From the NCBI GenBank assembly GCA_022478985.1, contig JAKSZP010017424.1, positions 1 to 64,000 on the forward strand: DNA of 64,000 bases. Direction: 5' to 3'. Position 1 is the first letter of the stretch. Each line of letters starts with the position of its first letter. Shown here piece after piece: positions 11,855-22,649 of this stretch. The DNA comes from Massospora cicadina. Taxonomy: Eukaryota > Entomophthoromycota > Entomophthoromycetes > Entomophthorales > Entomophthoraceae. The notes under the pieces were generated by a model that saw nothing but the letters and a program-made list of their open reading frames with translations, made no database searches and was not told where the DNA came from. The translations under genes were made by a program, and so were the position numbers.

Positions 11855-12918
11855 TGTTTTGATATGCTCACATAACCACCTTAACAAATTATAATAAATC
11901 AACTTGTCCATTAGGGCATGTATACCACCAGTGGATGTGAGAGCTATCGCTCACATATGATATCTATTGTTTGGAAAATATTACTAGTGAATATTTGGTA
12001 ATTTGCCAGGCTTTGATCTTCTGGATTGCTAATAGTTTTGTCAGGGACGATCCTTGACAATAAACAAGTGTTATGGTTGCTGATGTTTTTTCTAATTAGC
12101 TTGTTGAAGTCAATTTGGTTTTGTCACCAATTGATTAAGGGTTTATGAGTTTCTAGGCAAGTAATGCCGTCTGTGATAAGAAACTTTTAAAGTTAACCTT
12201 TTAGTGGTTACAACCTGCTGCTATGGTATAAGTCCCATTACCTAAGCGGTTGTTAACCTAATAAAGGTGACACGCTGGGGTTGAGCAAAGGCATTGGGAC
12301 ACGTTATTTAACCCAGAAGAGATCACATTGATAGTTAGCGGCGGAATCCAACTAAACTGATGAGGATGATCATTATTTGGAGCGACCCTGGAGGATTAAT
12401 CCATCAGCGATGGCTGCTGTATAAAATTGGGGTGCCAACAGAAGGGTTAGGCACTGAATTCTCTTATAAATTCCCTTGCATTTTTCTAATTAAAGCAGAT
12501 AAATATAAAAAAGTCAAATGCTTCAAAAAATTAGAATGTTATATATTGCATTTGATACTAGTAGATGGATGGATAGGAAATCCTTTGTTTATTTAATTGT
12601 TATCTCCGCGGACTCTGCTAGAAGAGATGAAGAACCTCTGAAACTAATCCTAGGATAAGTTCCACAAGAGAGGAAGAAGTCCCTACCAATATTCCAGAAT
12701 AGCATTCAAGGTTAGGACAAACACCAGTTTGTCATTAGACCTAATAATCATCTTGGGTATAAGAACTTTAACTAAAGTAATAGTCTTTATACTATTACTG
12801 CCTTATTCAATTAAAGTTAACAACTTATAAACGCACATACAATGAACCTGTGCAGCTAAAAATAGAAGATGAAGCGCTCTACAATTTTTAAAGAGTAAAC
12901 AGCTCCATGATTTTACCA
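11855..12918 (+). repeat. 5' LTR of Ty3/gypsy element B
   Basis: It aligns by eye along its length with 26,662-27,841. Shared blocks include CTTGTCCATTAGGG, AGTGAATATTTGGTAATTTG, TGACAATAAACAAGTG, GGCAAGTAATGCCG, AACCCAGAAGAGATCACATT and CTCTGCTAGAAGAGA. It starts with TGTTTTG and ends with CA immediately before the PBS at 12,920. It is about 1.06 kb. The two copies differ at many sites, so the element is old. Confidence 0.8.
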
Positions 12919-12919
12919 T

Positions 12920-12937
12920 TGGTGCCCACCACAGGGG
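12920..12937 (+). other. Primer-binding site of element B
   Basis: TGGTGCCCACCACAGGGG, 1 nt after the LTR end, is the same type as at 10,050-10,067 (minus), 29,078 and 35,694 (minus). Confidence 0.65.
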
Positions 12938-12979
12938 TAGTTGTGTTTTAAGCTAAATTTAATAAGAATACCACATTAA

Positions 12980-14270
12980 CTATGTCCTATAAGAATGAAC
13001 TATGGAAGCTTTGGACAGAACTAGAAATCATCAGTAAGAACTTTCTCAACTTGGCATCACAGGACAATTTCACTACTTTGAAGGAACATGTGATGAAAGC
13101 TGAGGAAGAGATTGAGCAAGTTGAAAAACACCAATGACATCTATGGGAAGGTCACCTCCTTGAAGTGAAAGGAGGGCGAATTAATTAAATAAGTATTATT
13201 TCAGAAGACTGAGTGAGAAGCATATTGAGTTTTCTTTCGTCGGGTTTATAGTGATATGGCACGCCTGTTCAAGTGCATAGAATAACTGGAGAACAACAAA
13301 TGTTATTGCACTCAAATGGAAGCGAATGAATTTGACAACAATATGCACAAATCTCCCATCAGGAAGATTCAACCACCCAGAGTAATGCCTGGGGCATTCG
13401 CTGCCATTTCATAAATGACTCCTGAAGAAACTCCTATGGTTAATAAAATCGGCCAGGAATCTCCTGCCAGTGGAGCCACAGATAAACTTCATAGTAACCC
13501 CAAAGTTACCCACATTTCAATGGGACTACGCCCCTGCATTTTTCCAATCATTAAAAATAATTATGTTCAAATTTAGTAATTGACATAAGGCAGTGATAGT
13601 AATGAACTACCTGAACCACATTTTTAAAAGATATTTGTTTCCCATCTGAACGGAGACAATTGGACTTATAATGAGATGAAGGAAGCCATTATGATAAAGT
13701 TTGGAAGCCCAACATGGAAGTTCAATTGAAAGCAGTAATTTAGGGGCATTCAATTTTATTAGAATGAGACTTTAGCAGCTTTCGCCAATAGATTCTCCCA
13801 GGAATCACAAAATCTGGCTGGTGCAAAAGTATTATTGGGTTTAGATGCACTAATAGCAATGCACGCAGCGCTTTGTACCTACTAAGAGATTTGCATTGTA
13901 CAATGGATTCAGCGCTAGTGACACAGATGTCCACATCCCAGATAGTGGATTATATAAAGTTGCTAGGAACCACCTTTGAAGCCCTCATTGAAATTCCAAA
14001 GTCTTTCCTGTTAAAAAATATAGTGAAATTTGCTGATCCTATCAAAGAGCAACAGAATTGAGTTGTGATGGGAAACAAGCTAGTGTATAAAAACAAGAGT
14101 TCATGACTCAAATCCGCTGCCATTAATATGGGAAACCTGAACATTTTGGCGCTAAATGTTGGCAAAAAACCCAAGGATCAAGTTACTATTATTTAGGGGA
14201 AAGAGAAGGAAATCAGTCAAGAGTTGGGAAAAGGACCTTCGGTCTAGATAATGAACAATCTGGAACTGTG
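12980..14270 (+). pseudogene. Ty3/gypsy element B: gag with zinc knuckle remnant
   Basis: An ATG near 12,982 begins MSYKNELWKLWTELEIISKN, a leader with coiled-coil character. The capsid signature is at about 13,645-13,880: NGDNWTYNEMKEAIMIKFGSP, then ETLAAFANRFSQESQNLAG. A knuckle-like stretch (YGKPEHFGAKC) lies at about 14,130-14,165, with its first cysteine pair damaged by a stop. Multiple stops and frame changes make it non-functional. It precedes the protease at 14,649, in normal gag-pol order. Confidence 0.65.
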
Positions 14271-14648
14271 GTCAAACTGTTCTTCCCAATATATTGAATG
14301 ATAACATAGATATTTCTGATCTATTTGTAGATGAAGAAACACCTGATCCAATCCATCATGTTGTTAATTTGGACGTTGATGCCATTAACTGAGAAAAATC
14401 AAAGGAGATTGACCCTATAATCGTGAAAGATGCTGATTGGTCATATTCTTGTCAGCTAGAAGACAAGATTAGATTCGCCAAAGCACCAAAAGAATTGCTC
14501 AAGGTGAAATTAAATGAGGCGAACATATCTCTCCCCATTAGTGCAATCAAGGAAACATTCCTGGATTTATCAGGCAATTAATTCATACTCTTTATTTGGC
14601 AAATAATGCTTCTATTTACTCAGTAGATACCTTATAACAATAATCTGA

Positions 14649-14888
14649 GTGTACATATGCGGATATTATAGAAACTGTATAAGAGTACAAGTGATAAATG
14701 ACAGTGGAGCGCCCATTAACATTGTTTCAAACAAATTGTTAAAACGAATGAAGATTTTGCCAGATTTAGATCACCAGAAGAAAAGTGAACTTCCAACAAG
14801 AATTAAAATTTCATATGGAGCCTATAGTGCACTGCCACTTCAAATTAAGATTACTTGTGATATAAGCTTCCACCATAGTGGTGGCTAA
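14649..14888 (+). pseudogene. Ty3/gypsy element B: retropepsin domain
   Basis: VQVINDSGAPINIVSNKLLKRMKILPDLDHQKK followed by ISYGAYSALPLQIKI is an aspartic protease. The active-site triplet is DSG, as is common in gypsy elements, and the GAYSxLPIQ-type signature matches element A. The C-terminal half of the fold continues in a broken frame to about 15,000. Confidence 0.75.
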
Positions 14889-15579
14889 TCAATATTATGA
14901 CATACTTATTGAGACAGAATTACTGAAAGTATGGAGTGAAATGTGATTTTTTGAGGTGAATACCCTGAAAATTTTGGGGCAAACGCTGCCCTTGGTATAT
15001 CAGTTGAAAGAAGAACCACCGCTGACAAAGAAGAGCAATTTTGTAAACTTTATTTACAATGATGGCATAGTTCTCATCCAGTACAAGTTGGTTGAACAAA
15101 AATGGAGGGAAATGCTTAAGGATATCCTAGAAAAATTGTGAGGTATCCTTGAGGATGAAATTGACAATGACCATTCCACCTGGAATGTAATAATCATCTT
15201 CAGGGTTATTGCTCAAAATCTCAGGGCAATTGTATAGAGAAGTCATCAAACCATGAAATAAATTAAGGATCAAGCCATGGGTAGCGCTGGAAGTTATTAT
15301 GCCAGGATATAGAGAAATAAGTGTGCAACTAACCAATTTGGGAGTAAGCCTGATGAATATAGAGAAAAATAAAGTCTTCGCATTTCTGCATTTAATCCTG
15401 ATGAAGGAAATCAGTAAATTCCATGACTTCATAACTTAAACCAAGATGAGATTATCAGCAGATGATTGCTAAAAACGTCAACGTTTTGGTCAATCAATAA
15501 CAGATGGCTAATTTGTCAGAGTGACAGAAAGAAGATGTGCTCCAATTATTTTACAAAATGGATGATATTTGCTTTTGAT

Positions 15580-16402
15580 GACCATGACCTTGGATGTGCG
15601 AAAAATGTGATACATAAGATTGACACTGGGGAAACGCCAATAAGGGTGAGACCTGTACGCTGGTCTAGGGCTACTAAAGCTGTGGTCAGTAAGAAAGCAG
15701 AAAGTTAGTAGAGAATGGGCTTCTTGTTCCGTCATTGAATCCAAAGGTGAGTCCAATCCTAATTGTGAAGAAGAAGGACGTTTAAAACTGTGTGGTGATT
15801 GATTATCACCAATAAATAAAATCAGCAAGAATAATTTCTATCCACTACAAAGGATTAATGACACACTTGATTCCCTAGAGGATGCTAAGTACTTTTCACC
15901 AATGGACTTAATTTCAGGATATTAAAATTGATTTTACAACGGAAAATCAAGAAAAAATGTGCGATACTTACTAAACAGGGACTGTACCAGCCAACCAGGA
16001 CGCCCTAGGAATTGTACAACGCAATGGTGTCATACCAGAGAGAGATGAACACGTCTTCAGTTATTTAAGTTATTCTGTGTTTTAGTATATCTGGATGATA
16101 TCAATATACTCGTCAGGATCTCCACGGATCACCTTGATCACTTAAAAGAAGTGTTCAAGAACCTGGTGATATCAAACTTGAAGATCAAGCTGAGGAGATG
16201 CAATTTCTTCAAGAAAGAGCTTGAGTACATGGGGTTTGTTATAAACAAATTGGACTGCAACCCCAGGCACTGAAGATTATGGCTATTGAGTGGATATCAA
16301 TCCCAAAGAGCGTTTAGGATATACATGTATTTCTGGAAATGTTTGGCTACTATTGTCATTTCATAAAGGATTTTCCAAATTGCTGAGCCATTTTGTAAGA
16401 GC
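15580..16402 (+). pseudogene. Ty3/gypsy element B: reverse transcriptase, first part
   Basis: DLGCAKNVIHKIDTGETPIRVRPVRW is the pre-RT linker at about 15,590-15,665. VYLDDINILV at about 16,085-16,115 is the catalytic YLDD motif, followed by DHLDHLKEVFKNL and ELEYMGFVINK. The block ends with LEMFGYYCHFIKDFPNLLSHF at about 16,330-16,395. The coding continuity then stops at the 5' LTR of chromovirus D and resumes at about 24,089. Frameshifts and stops are present throughout. Confidence 0.75.
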
Positions 16403-17840
16403 TGTGGAACATCCTCATGGTGTCGATCAGACCATTTTCCAGTTCCTGAGCAAGAAGGTACCAAAGAGGATGGCTGTACCCTTTGTTACTCAGAGCGATC
16501 TCGCTCACATGGTAGATGAGTGCTGGGTAACAGATCTTCCACTTCAGATCCCTCCCCCAGTACCCACACTCACCTCAGCAGAACTGCTATGGGGAATCAG
16601 CGAAATCTTCACTGATATCACCAAAATGAAATCAATCAGAACTAAGTTTGAGTGGCAATCAGCCCAATGTTCAGATTTCAAATGGTCAAAAAGGGATGAA
16701 GACCAATATATCAGCTGGAATGCCTAACGGTTTTAATTCATTTAACATGATGATTGAAAAAATCACCCCCTCCCAAAATTGTTGTAGATGATCCCTAACA
16801 GGCAGGTAGCAGCATCAGACACCTTTGACAAGGGTTTGAAGCTCCCTGTTGGCAAATCGGTTGTTGCACCCAATGCAATGCCACTGACCAAATGAATGGC
16901 CCAGCAACCAAGCACAGGCGGGTTGGGCATCCTGAACCTGTTCCCAACCAAATGGGCCCACCCCTATGTGGGGTGGCCTTGGGGGACTTTCACTGCTCAT
17001 TGGGCCAAACGCCATCACGCTAACTGTCAGAAACATAGATGAGCCTCATTTGGACATTTGAGGTTGAACCAAAAGTGACTTGGCCCACCGCTGAATTATT
17101 TGATGTCAGTTCCCAGAAACCTAATCCGCCCCATTCCCAAATAATTCACCAGTTAGGTTGAAATTGAGGGTCCCAATCCTGGCTTGTCACTGCACCAATT
17201 GACCACTATATAATCAGTTTCATTGCACTGAGTAAATAGTTGGTCAATTTTCTTCCTTTTCCTTTGCAGTAAATTTTGCTAAAAAACAAATCAAATTTTA
17301 TTTTTTGATTATATTCTGGATGCATCCCCAATGGCTTTTCCCTGGTGGCCTGTCAATCCGTACACCAGATGGGCTCTACCAGTACTCATGGTCACTATGG
17401 CCCCCACCATCATCAATTGGATTCAGCAAGTCAGATACTTCTGGCACTTTAACCCTTCTATCATAAACTTCCGACAACAGTATACCAGGATCTTGTGGCC
17501 TTACGTCCACCATCTACAAGCAAGGATCCATCTCCTTGTCCCCCAGGCGAAACAACCCCATATCTCAGTGAACTTATTGAAGCTATTTCTGTGACTCCAC
17601 CCCCTATAGTAAGACCTCCAGGGTCTGGGGTGGGCTTGATTTGGTTTATTCTCAGTATCATATTCACTGTTGTTCTACACCAACGATTCATTGTTTCACA
17701 ATGCCCAGCTGCATACAACGTCATTTTGGCCAGCAATGCCTCTGGCATTCTGGCTTGCTTTTTGGGTGCTTACGTATCCTGACTGGCAGGCTGGTCTAAA
17801 CCTCTTCTGTCATTTCCATGACATAATTGACCAACCCTTG
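16403..17840 (+). repeat. 5' LTR of chromovirus D
   Basis: It pairs with 22,650-24,088; long near-identical blocks include ACCATTTTCCAGTT, AAGAGGATGGCTGTACCC, CCAGTACCCACACTCACC and CTGGATGCATCCCCAATGGC. It begins TGTGGAACATCC. A coding-like frame starts at 17,331 inside the LTR. No convincing PBS follows the end near 17,840. Confidence 0.82.
17331..17840 (+). other. Hydrophobic ORF inside the chromovirus D LTR
   Basis: The frame opening MAFPWWPVNPYTRWALPVLM (17,331-17,594) is also present in the 3' LTR (23,577-23,819). In a neighbouring frame both LTRs encode GVGLIWFxLxIIFTVVLHQRF, a plausible membrane segment, and PLAFWLAFWVLTYPDWQAGL. The last frame runs across the LTR end into the internal region (17,670-18,263). 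It could be the start of gag positioned inside the LTR, or a chance open stretch. LTR copies are identical at insertion, so their agreement is not independent evidence of selection. Confidence 0.4.
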
Positions 17841-18499
17841 TTTCCAGCCACTTCCGCCATGCTCTTCAAGATGGGCGCTGCAGTGGTTACCCTTTACCAA
17901 ATGATTGTGCAATCAGTAGCCTGCTGTTTGTTGTTTGTTTGGTCACTTACCAATTTTGGGAATAGTATTCGCTCTACCTTGGAGAATCTTCTGCAGACTG
18001 CCCAAGCTGCGCGGATTTCTGCTCCTCCTCCTCCCACTAGCCTGGAAGGAAGCTCAAGTGTTCCTTCCCGGGAGATAGCCAATCAAGTTCTTGACGTCCT
18101 CACTGAGGTGCAAATGAATACAGCAATTATGCTTAATAATGCTTTCACGTTATCTCATGCCCAGAAAGGGCTCACGTTGTTGGACGCTGCGGAAGGAGAT
18201 GCCTGCCACTGGGTTAGAGGCCTTCTGCGCTCTTCCTCACAAACAGGAGACCCACTCCACTGATGGCTGTCATGTCGGCTGCCTTGAAGCCCCCTGTGTC
18301 ACAATCAGACCACTTATTCAGACTGCTCTATGCCATGGCCAAAGCCCCTAGCTTGGTTTCTTTGATTTCTACCTTCCGTGAACTGGCTCCCACATTGGGT
18401 CTCTCTATCAATATGCTTCAGGCATTCTTTAGATCAGGCTTGGATTCAGTTTCTGCTCATCACAAGGCCTGGTCCACCATTCAAGGAACAGTAAATTAA
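17841..18499 (+). pseudogene. Chromovirus D: gag remnant
   Basis: Coding-like sequence in two overlapping frames (17,670-18,263 and 18,263-18,499) lies between the 5' LTR and the protease. It includes a proline/serine-rich segment (ARISAPPPPTSLEGSSSVPSR-like, about 18,010-18,070), then helical sequence (LDVLTEVQMNTAIMLNNAF) and LFRLLYAMAKAPSLVSLIS. No zinc knuckle is visible. Assignment as gag rests on position. Confidence 0.45.
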
Positions 18500-18757
18500 A
18501 TTTTGTGCCACCGCAACTACTTATAATGACTTCCCCCACCATGTTTCCCATTATCAGAAGTAAAATTTTATGATAGGATTACCCAACGAAGATGCAGACG
18601 AAGTGTCTACCTTCAAACCAGTGGTAGATCCATTTGCTAATCCTACTGCAACTCCTGTGCCCAAGTTGGCTGACACAGAGTCACCTATAAATGAATCTGT
18701 GAAAGCCCCGATGGAGGAAGTCAGTTCCCCGCCCTTGTACTTCAAATTTTTTCTCCT

Positions 18758-19060
18758 GTGAAAGCCCCCAACCTTATCCCCAATTTGCCAGTTATTTCAT
18801 CATTCGCAACAGAGTCAGTCAAATCTTCTGATAAACAAAAATTTTATTATTTCCTAATGCCTATGAGGATTAGTGTTGGCTCGCATCATGTCTCCTTCAA
18901 GGCCCTGGTGGACACTAGAGCCGCGGGGAGATTCATGAGTGTTGAGTTGGCCCAACAATTAGAACTGGAAATGGATGTGGGTCCCTTTGTGATGGTGGCC
19001 TCATCTGCCTCCCAGACCTCATATGTCATCTGTCAGCCAGTACCTTTTTTATTTAACTGA
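18758..19060 (+). pseudogene. Chromovirus D: protease domain, interrupted by a SINE
   Basis: RISVGSHHVSFKALVDTRAAGRFMSVELAQQL is a retropepsin in which the active-site triplet reads DTR instead of DSG/DTG, so catalysis is lost. The frame continues to VICQPVPF and is then cut by the SINE at 19,051. The protease/RT linker resumes after the duplicated CAGCCAGTACCTTTTTT at 19,333. Downstream, LVFLGDIRGG-like sequence is visible at about 19,430. Confidence 0.75.
19034..19050. repeat. TSD of SINE copy 1 (left)
   Basis: CAGCCAGTACCTTTTTT, identical over 17 bases to 19,333-19,349. A third, 16-base copy occurs at 19,369-19,384. Confidence 0.93.
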
Positions 19061-19332
19061 GGCAAGCCGACCAGGGGATAGGTATTACCAAAAGAAAGAA
19101 ATGACATGAAACCTGAACAGGGTCAACTACATCAAAGAAAGTTTTTCCACCTCCGGATCAGGACTCAAATTTTTCTGGTTATGTCATGGGTAAGGTTTTC
19201 ATGTTATTAGACCTATTAACCACCAATAGCTTCCTTTGTCTAGCACCCCAATTGATGTGCTAAGGGCGGGAATAGAACCCACAACCTTCAGGTTGGTAGC
19301 CTTACACCCTTACTGACTCGCCTTCCACTCCC
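19051..19332 (-). repeat. tRNA-derived SINE, copy 1
   Basis: On the minus strand the 5' end folds like a tRNA. The D-arm region is AGTCAGTAAGGG, the anticodon arm is TAAGG-CTACCAA-CCTGA, and the T arm has stems GTGGG/CCCGC around TTCTATT. About 170 bp of unrelated body follows. The 3' tail reads CCTATCCCCTGGTCGGC then TTGCCTCAGTTAAAT, resembling the 3' ends of LINE B/C and of the ORF1-only elements. A perfect 17-bp TSD flanks it. It is homologous over its full length to 39,848-40,134. Confidence 0.88.
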
Positions 19333-19349
19333 CAGCCAGTACCTTTTTT
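19333..19349. repeat. TSD of SINE copy 1 (right)
   Basis: CAGCCAGTACCTTTTTT, the partner of 19,034-19,050. Confidence 0.93.
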
Positions 19350-19639
19350 TAGTACTAGATGGTCCCAACAGCCAGTACCTTTTTCAATCCACCAGTTTAG
19401 CTTCTGTGATCGTTTTTCTGCTATGCCTAACTTGGTGTTTCTCGGTGATATTAGGGGTGGTATGGTGGCGCTGACAACATGTTAAGATTCACTTGGAGTC
19501 TAATATGTTGTTGTTTACCAATGATCAACTGGAGGGGAATTCCCTCTGATTGATACTCTTAGGAAAACACAAGGCCGCAGTTCTATCGCTTCCCTCATCA
19601 CTTCTGCGGGCTACCGGCGAATTTTCCTGAGAGCTTAAT

Positions 19640-20395
19640 GCACTATCAAAGTATCTTTGACTTGGAAAAGGTGGATCGTCTTACTCCTCACACTAGGTTC
19701 AACTGTAAATTTCAAACAACTGTGAAGTTGGTGAATATCAACTGCCCGTTGTATCCCCATAAAGTGTGAAGAAAAAATTGCGCTCAACACCTGGTTAGAT
19801 GATATGCTGAAAAAAGAATGGTTGTTCAAGGAGACCTCGCCCATCACTTTTCCCATCGTCTTTGCCAAGAAAAGTGGATGGTTCTCTCCATCCCTTCATG
19901 GATTACAGCCACTTAAACAAAGTAACAGTTTCTGATCCCTACCCCTTGCCTCTGGAGCAGACGATCAGCCAGGCAATTGCTAAATCCCATGTGTTCTCTA
20001 AGCTGGATCTGGTTAATGCTTTTAACCAAATTTGGGTAATGAAAGGGCAAGTTTGGTTAATAGCAATCTGGACAAAGCGCGGCTTTTTCCAATTTCATGT
20101 AATGCCCTTTGGGCTGAAGAATGCTCCCGCTATGTTCCAACATATGATTAACAATGTACCTGGTGACCTCCGGTTTACCTGTGCATTTGCATACATCAAT
20201 GACATTCTGGTTCACTCCCCAACTACTGAACAGTACGCTACTGATTTAGAAGCAGTTGTGGCCGCCTTGCATAAGGCAGGTTTGTTTGTCAATCCTTCCA
20301 AGTGTGGGTTTTATAAGGAGGAGGTTACGTTCTTTGGGAACCTCATCCTTAAAGACAGTTACGCAATCCCTCCCAATAAGTTGGACGTGATCTGA
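19640..20395 (+). pseudogene. Chromovirus D: reverse transcriptase
   Basis: The 177-codon open frame 19,862-20,395 covers GSLHPFMDYSHLNKVTV, FSKLDLVNAFNQIWV, FHVMPFGLKNAPAMFQHMIN, FAYINDILVHS and FVNPSKCGFYKEEVTFFG, the ordered blocks of a Ty3/gypsy RT. The catalytic YxDD motif reads YIND at about 20,190-20,202, so the first aspartate is asparagine and the enzyme would be inactive. The N-terminal part (19,640-19,861) is in other frames. RNase H follows directly. Confidence 0.88.
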
Positions 20396-20397
20396 GA

Positions 20398-21120
20398 ATG
20401 GCCAACCCCAACTACCCAGAAACAACCAAAGAGTTTCTTGGGAACCATCATTTTCTTAAAGTAATTTTCCCCAGCACTTTCCCAGCTGCTGCCCCACTCC
20501 ACCCCCTTACAGGGAAAAACGTACCATTTTGCTGGACGCCCAAATGCCAACAGGTGTTTGAATTGATTAAAGAGGTGTTCATGTCTCCTCCCATTTTGAA
20601 GCACGCCAATCCCACCAAGCCATATATTGTAACATGGAACGCCTCGTTGGTAGCAGTGGGAGTGGTGTTGCTCCAAGAGCATGATGGCTTAGAAACATCT
20701 GGTTGCCTTTTTTTCTGGAAGTTTACCTCCACAGAGCAGCCTTGGACCATTCATTACAAGGAATTGGCAGCAGCTTCATGGGCCTTAACTTATTGGTGGT
20801 ACCTATTATAGGATGCTCAACATGAATTAATGGTCCATATGGATCACCAGGCCCTTTTGTACTTTTATAAACCCCAAAAATTGGTGCATTGGCAAGCCCA
20901 AACCTATTGGGACCTGTTCAGTTTTAACTTTAAATATGAATTTGTAAAAGGTGCGCTCAATGTACTACCCAATCTTCTCAGCCGCAGCCCCGCCCACTGT
21001 TCCTCAGACCTGGAGGAAGTGGATCTCGTTACTATGATTCCTGCTGCCCAAATCCTGTCAATTGTCCCCCCTGTCATTTTGTCTGTCGATTTGGATCCCG
21101 ACGCCCCACTAGTTGCTTAG
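20398..21120 (+). pseudogene. Chromovirus D: RNase H
   Basis: FLGNHHFLKVIFPSTFPAAA and FCWTPKCQQVFELIKEVFMSPP are the RT-RNase H connection. VTWNASLVAVGVVLLQEHDG is the RNase H start with the expected TDAS aspartate replaced by asparagine. HYKELAAASWALTYWWYLL keeps the glutamate motif, and HMDHQALLYF retains the DH motif. VKGALNVLPNLLSR is the domain's C-terminal motif, with the final aspartate lost. Frames 20,398-20,811 and 20,830-21,120 are separated by one stop. Confidence 0.85.
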
Positions 21121-21239
21121 GTCTTAGCCAGTCAAATGGCCTGCCCTGAGGGTGTGGAGTTGGTTGAGCAGTTGGCCCAACCAAGTCATAAACACTCCCT
21201 ATACTCCTTGGAGGAGGGGCTCATTTATTTTCAGTCTTG

Positions 21240-22030
21240 CATCTGGGTTCCCCCCTCCTTCTGAACTGAGGTATTTCACGCACGTCACAATCCCCCACGG
21301 TTGGTCATCCTGGCAACAAAAAATGCATTGACTTGACCAATCGAACCTACAATTGGGCGGGTTTGACAAAGGAAGTTCCGCTCTGGATTGCCAATTGTGT
21401 TACTTGTGCTAGGGCTAAGTCAGACTGCTCTTGTAAAAAAGGTCTTTTGCAGCCCTTACAGCAGGCGGAGGGCCCATGGACATCAGTGTCCATGGACTTT
21501 ATTGTCAAACTCCCCAGATCTAATGTGTTCACAGTGGTGATGGTGGTGGTAGATCGCTTCACAAAATTTTCCCTCTTTATACCTTGCACTTCCATGAATA
21601 TCTCAGAATAAACTGCCCATCTTTTCATGTGCCATGTGTTTTCAATGTTTGGTCTCCCCCAGGAGATCATCAGTGACCATGGCTCACAGTTCAATGCACA
21701 GCTTTGGAGTGAACTCCTATTGATCCTAAAAAATATCCCCCTGTCACTCCACTGTATATCATCCACCAGTCCGTTGGGTAGACCAAGCGAGTTAACCAAG
21801 TCATTGAATAGTACCTGCGTTGCTATGCTGCAGCCATGCAAGACACCTGAGCTGATGATCTTCCTCTCACTCAATTTGCTTATAATAATGGGACTCACGC
21901 GTCCACGGGGTTTTTTCCATACAAAGCAACGTTGGGTTATAATCCTTTATTTTTGGTTGGACCTTACTTGCGGCCTGAGGTTTAAGATGCCGCAAACCAT
22001 GCTGAACATATCAGGTCAACTCAAGGCTTA
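21240..22030 (+). pseudogene. Chromovirus D: integrase
   Basis: The zinc-binding half is visible as VPLWIANCVTCARAKSDC at about 21,370-21,430, with the HH half broken just upstream. The catalytic core has SMDFIVKLPRSNVFTVVMVV (first aspartate, about 21,495) and IISDHGSQFNAQLWSELL (second aspartate, about 21,670-21,715). After that the frame shifts. Core remnants up to about 22,030 are unreadable in one frame. Confidence 0.8.
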
Positions 22031-22032
22031 GT

Positions 22033-22510
22033 GTGGTACTCCTCACCAAAGCTATAGATGACTACAAGCAGTTTTCAAGTCACAAGCGGCTCCCGGGTCA
22101 CAATTTAACTGTGGGCTCCTATGTTATGCTTGAAACCCGTCATTTAAGAATTCAAGCCCCTTCCCATAAGTTTGCTAGTAAAAGCTCAGGTCCCCATTTG
22201 GTGGAGGAGGTCTTGGGTAACGGTGCGTTCTGTCTGAAGCTCCCTGCTCATTGGAAACAGCACCTCATCTTCCATGTTTCTCAGCTGTCACCCTTCAAGG
22301 GTGTAATCCCCACAGAACCTGAACCGATCATTGTCAAAAATGGGGAAGAGGCTGAGGTAGAGTATATCCTGGCATCCCAAAAATCCTGATGGTCTGTACA
22401 ATACTTCATGATCTGGTAAAGGTATCCAGCATATGAAAACAGTTAGGTCAAGGCGCGCGATTGTGCAAACTGTATGGAACTGGTCGAAGCATTCCATATA
22501 TCCCACCCCA
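22033..22510 (+). pseudogene. Chromovirus D: integrase C-terminus and chromodomain
   Basis: LTVGSYVMLETRHLRIQAPS and GPHLVEEVLGNGAFCLKLP are the GPY/F-like integrase C-terminal domain, ending HVSQLSPFKGVIPTEPEPII. A chromodomain then follows: EAEVEYILASQKS, a stop at 22,387-22,389, WSVQYFMIW, a second stop, RYPA.ENS, and finally CMELVEAFHISHP. Chromodomains of this kind direct integration towards heterochromatin in known chromoviruses. The two stops mean it would not be made whole. Confidence 0.8.
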
Positions 22511-22621
22511 AAGCTCCCCACCCCCCAATAAAAAAGTTGTGATGATTATGGCAATCAAGTTACCCAAGGTGCACAAGAATGTGGCTCTCGTGCATTTTCC
22601 CAGTGGTGGGGCTCTTCCCTT

Positions 22622-22641
22622 GGAAAAAGGAAAGGGTAATG
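22622..22641 (+). other. Polypurine tract of chromovirus D
   Basis: GGAAAAAGGAAAGGGTAATG lies a few bases before the 3' LTR start at 22,650, the normal position for plus-strand priming. Confidence 0.65.
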
Positions 22642-22649
22642 TAAGTCCC

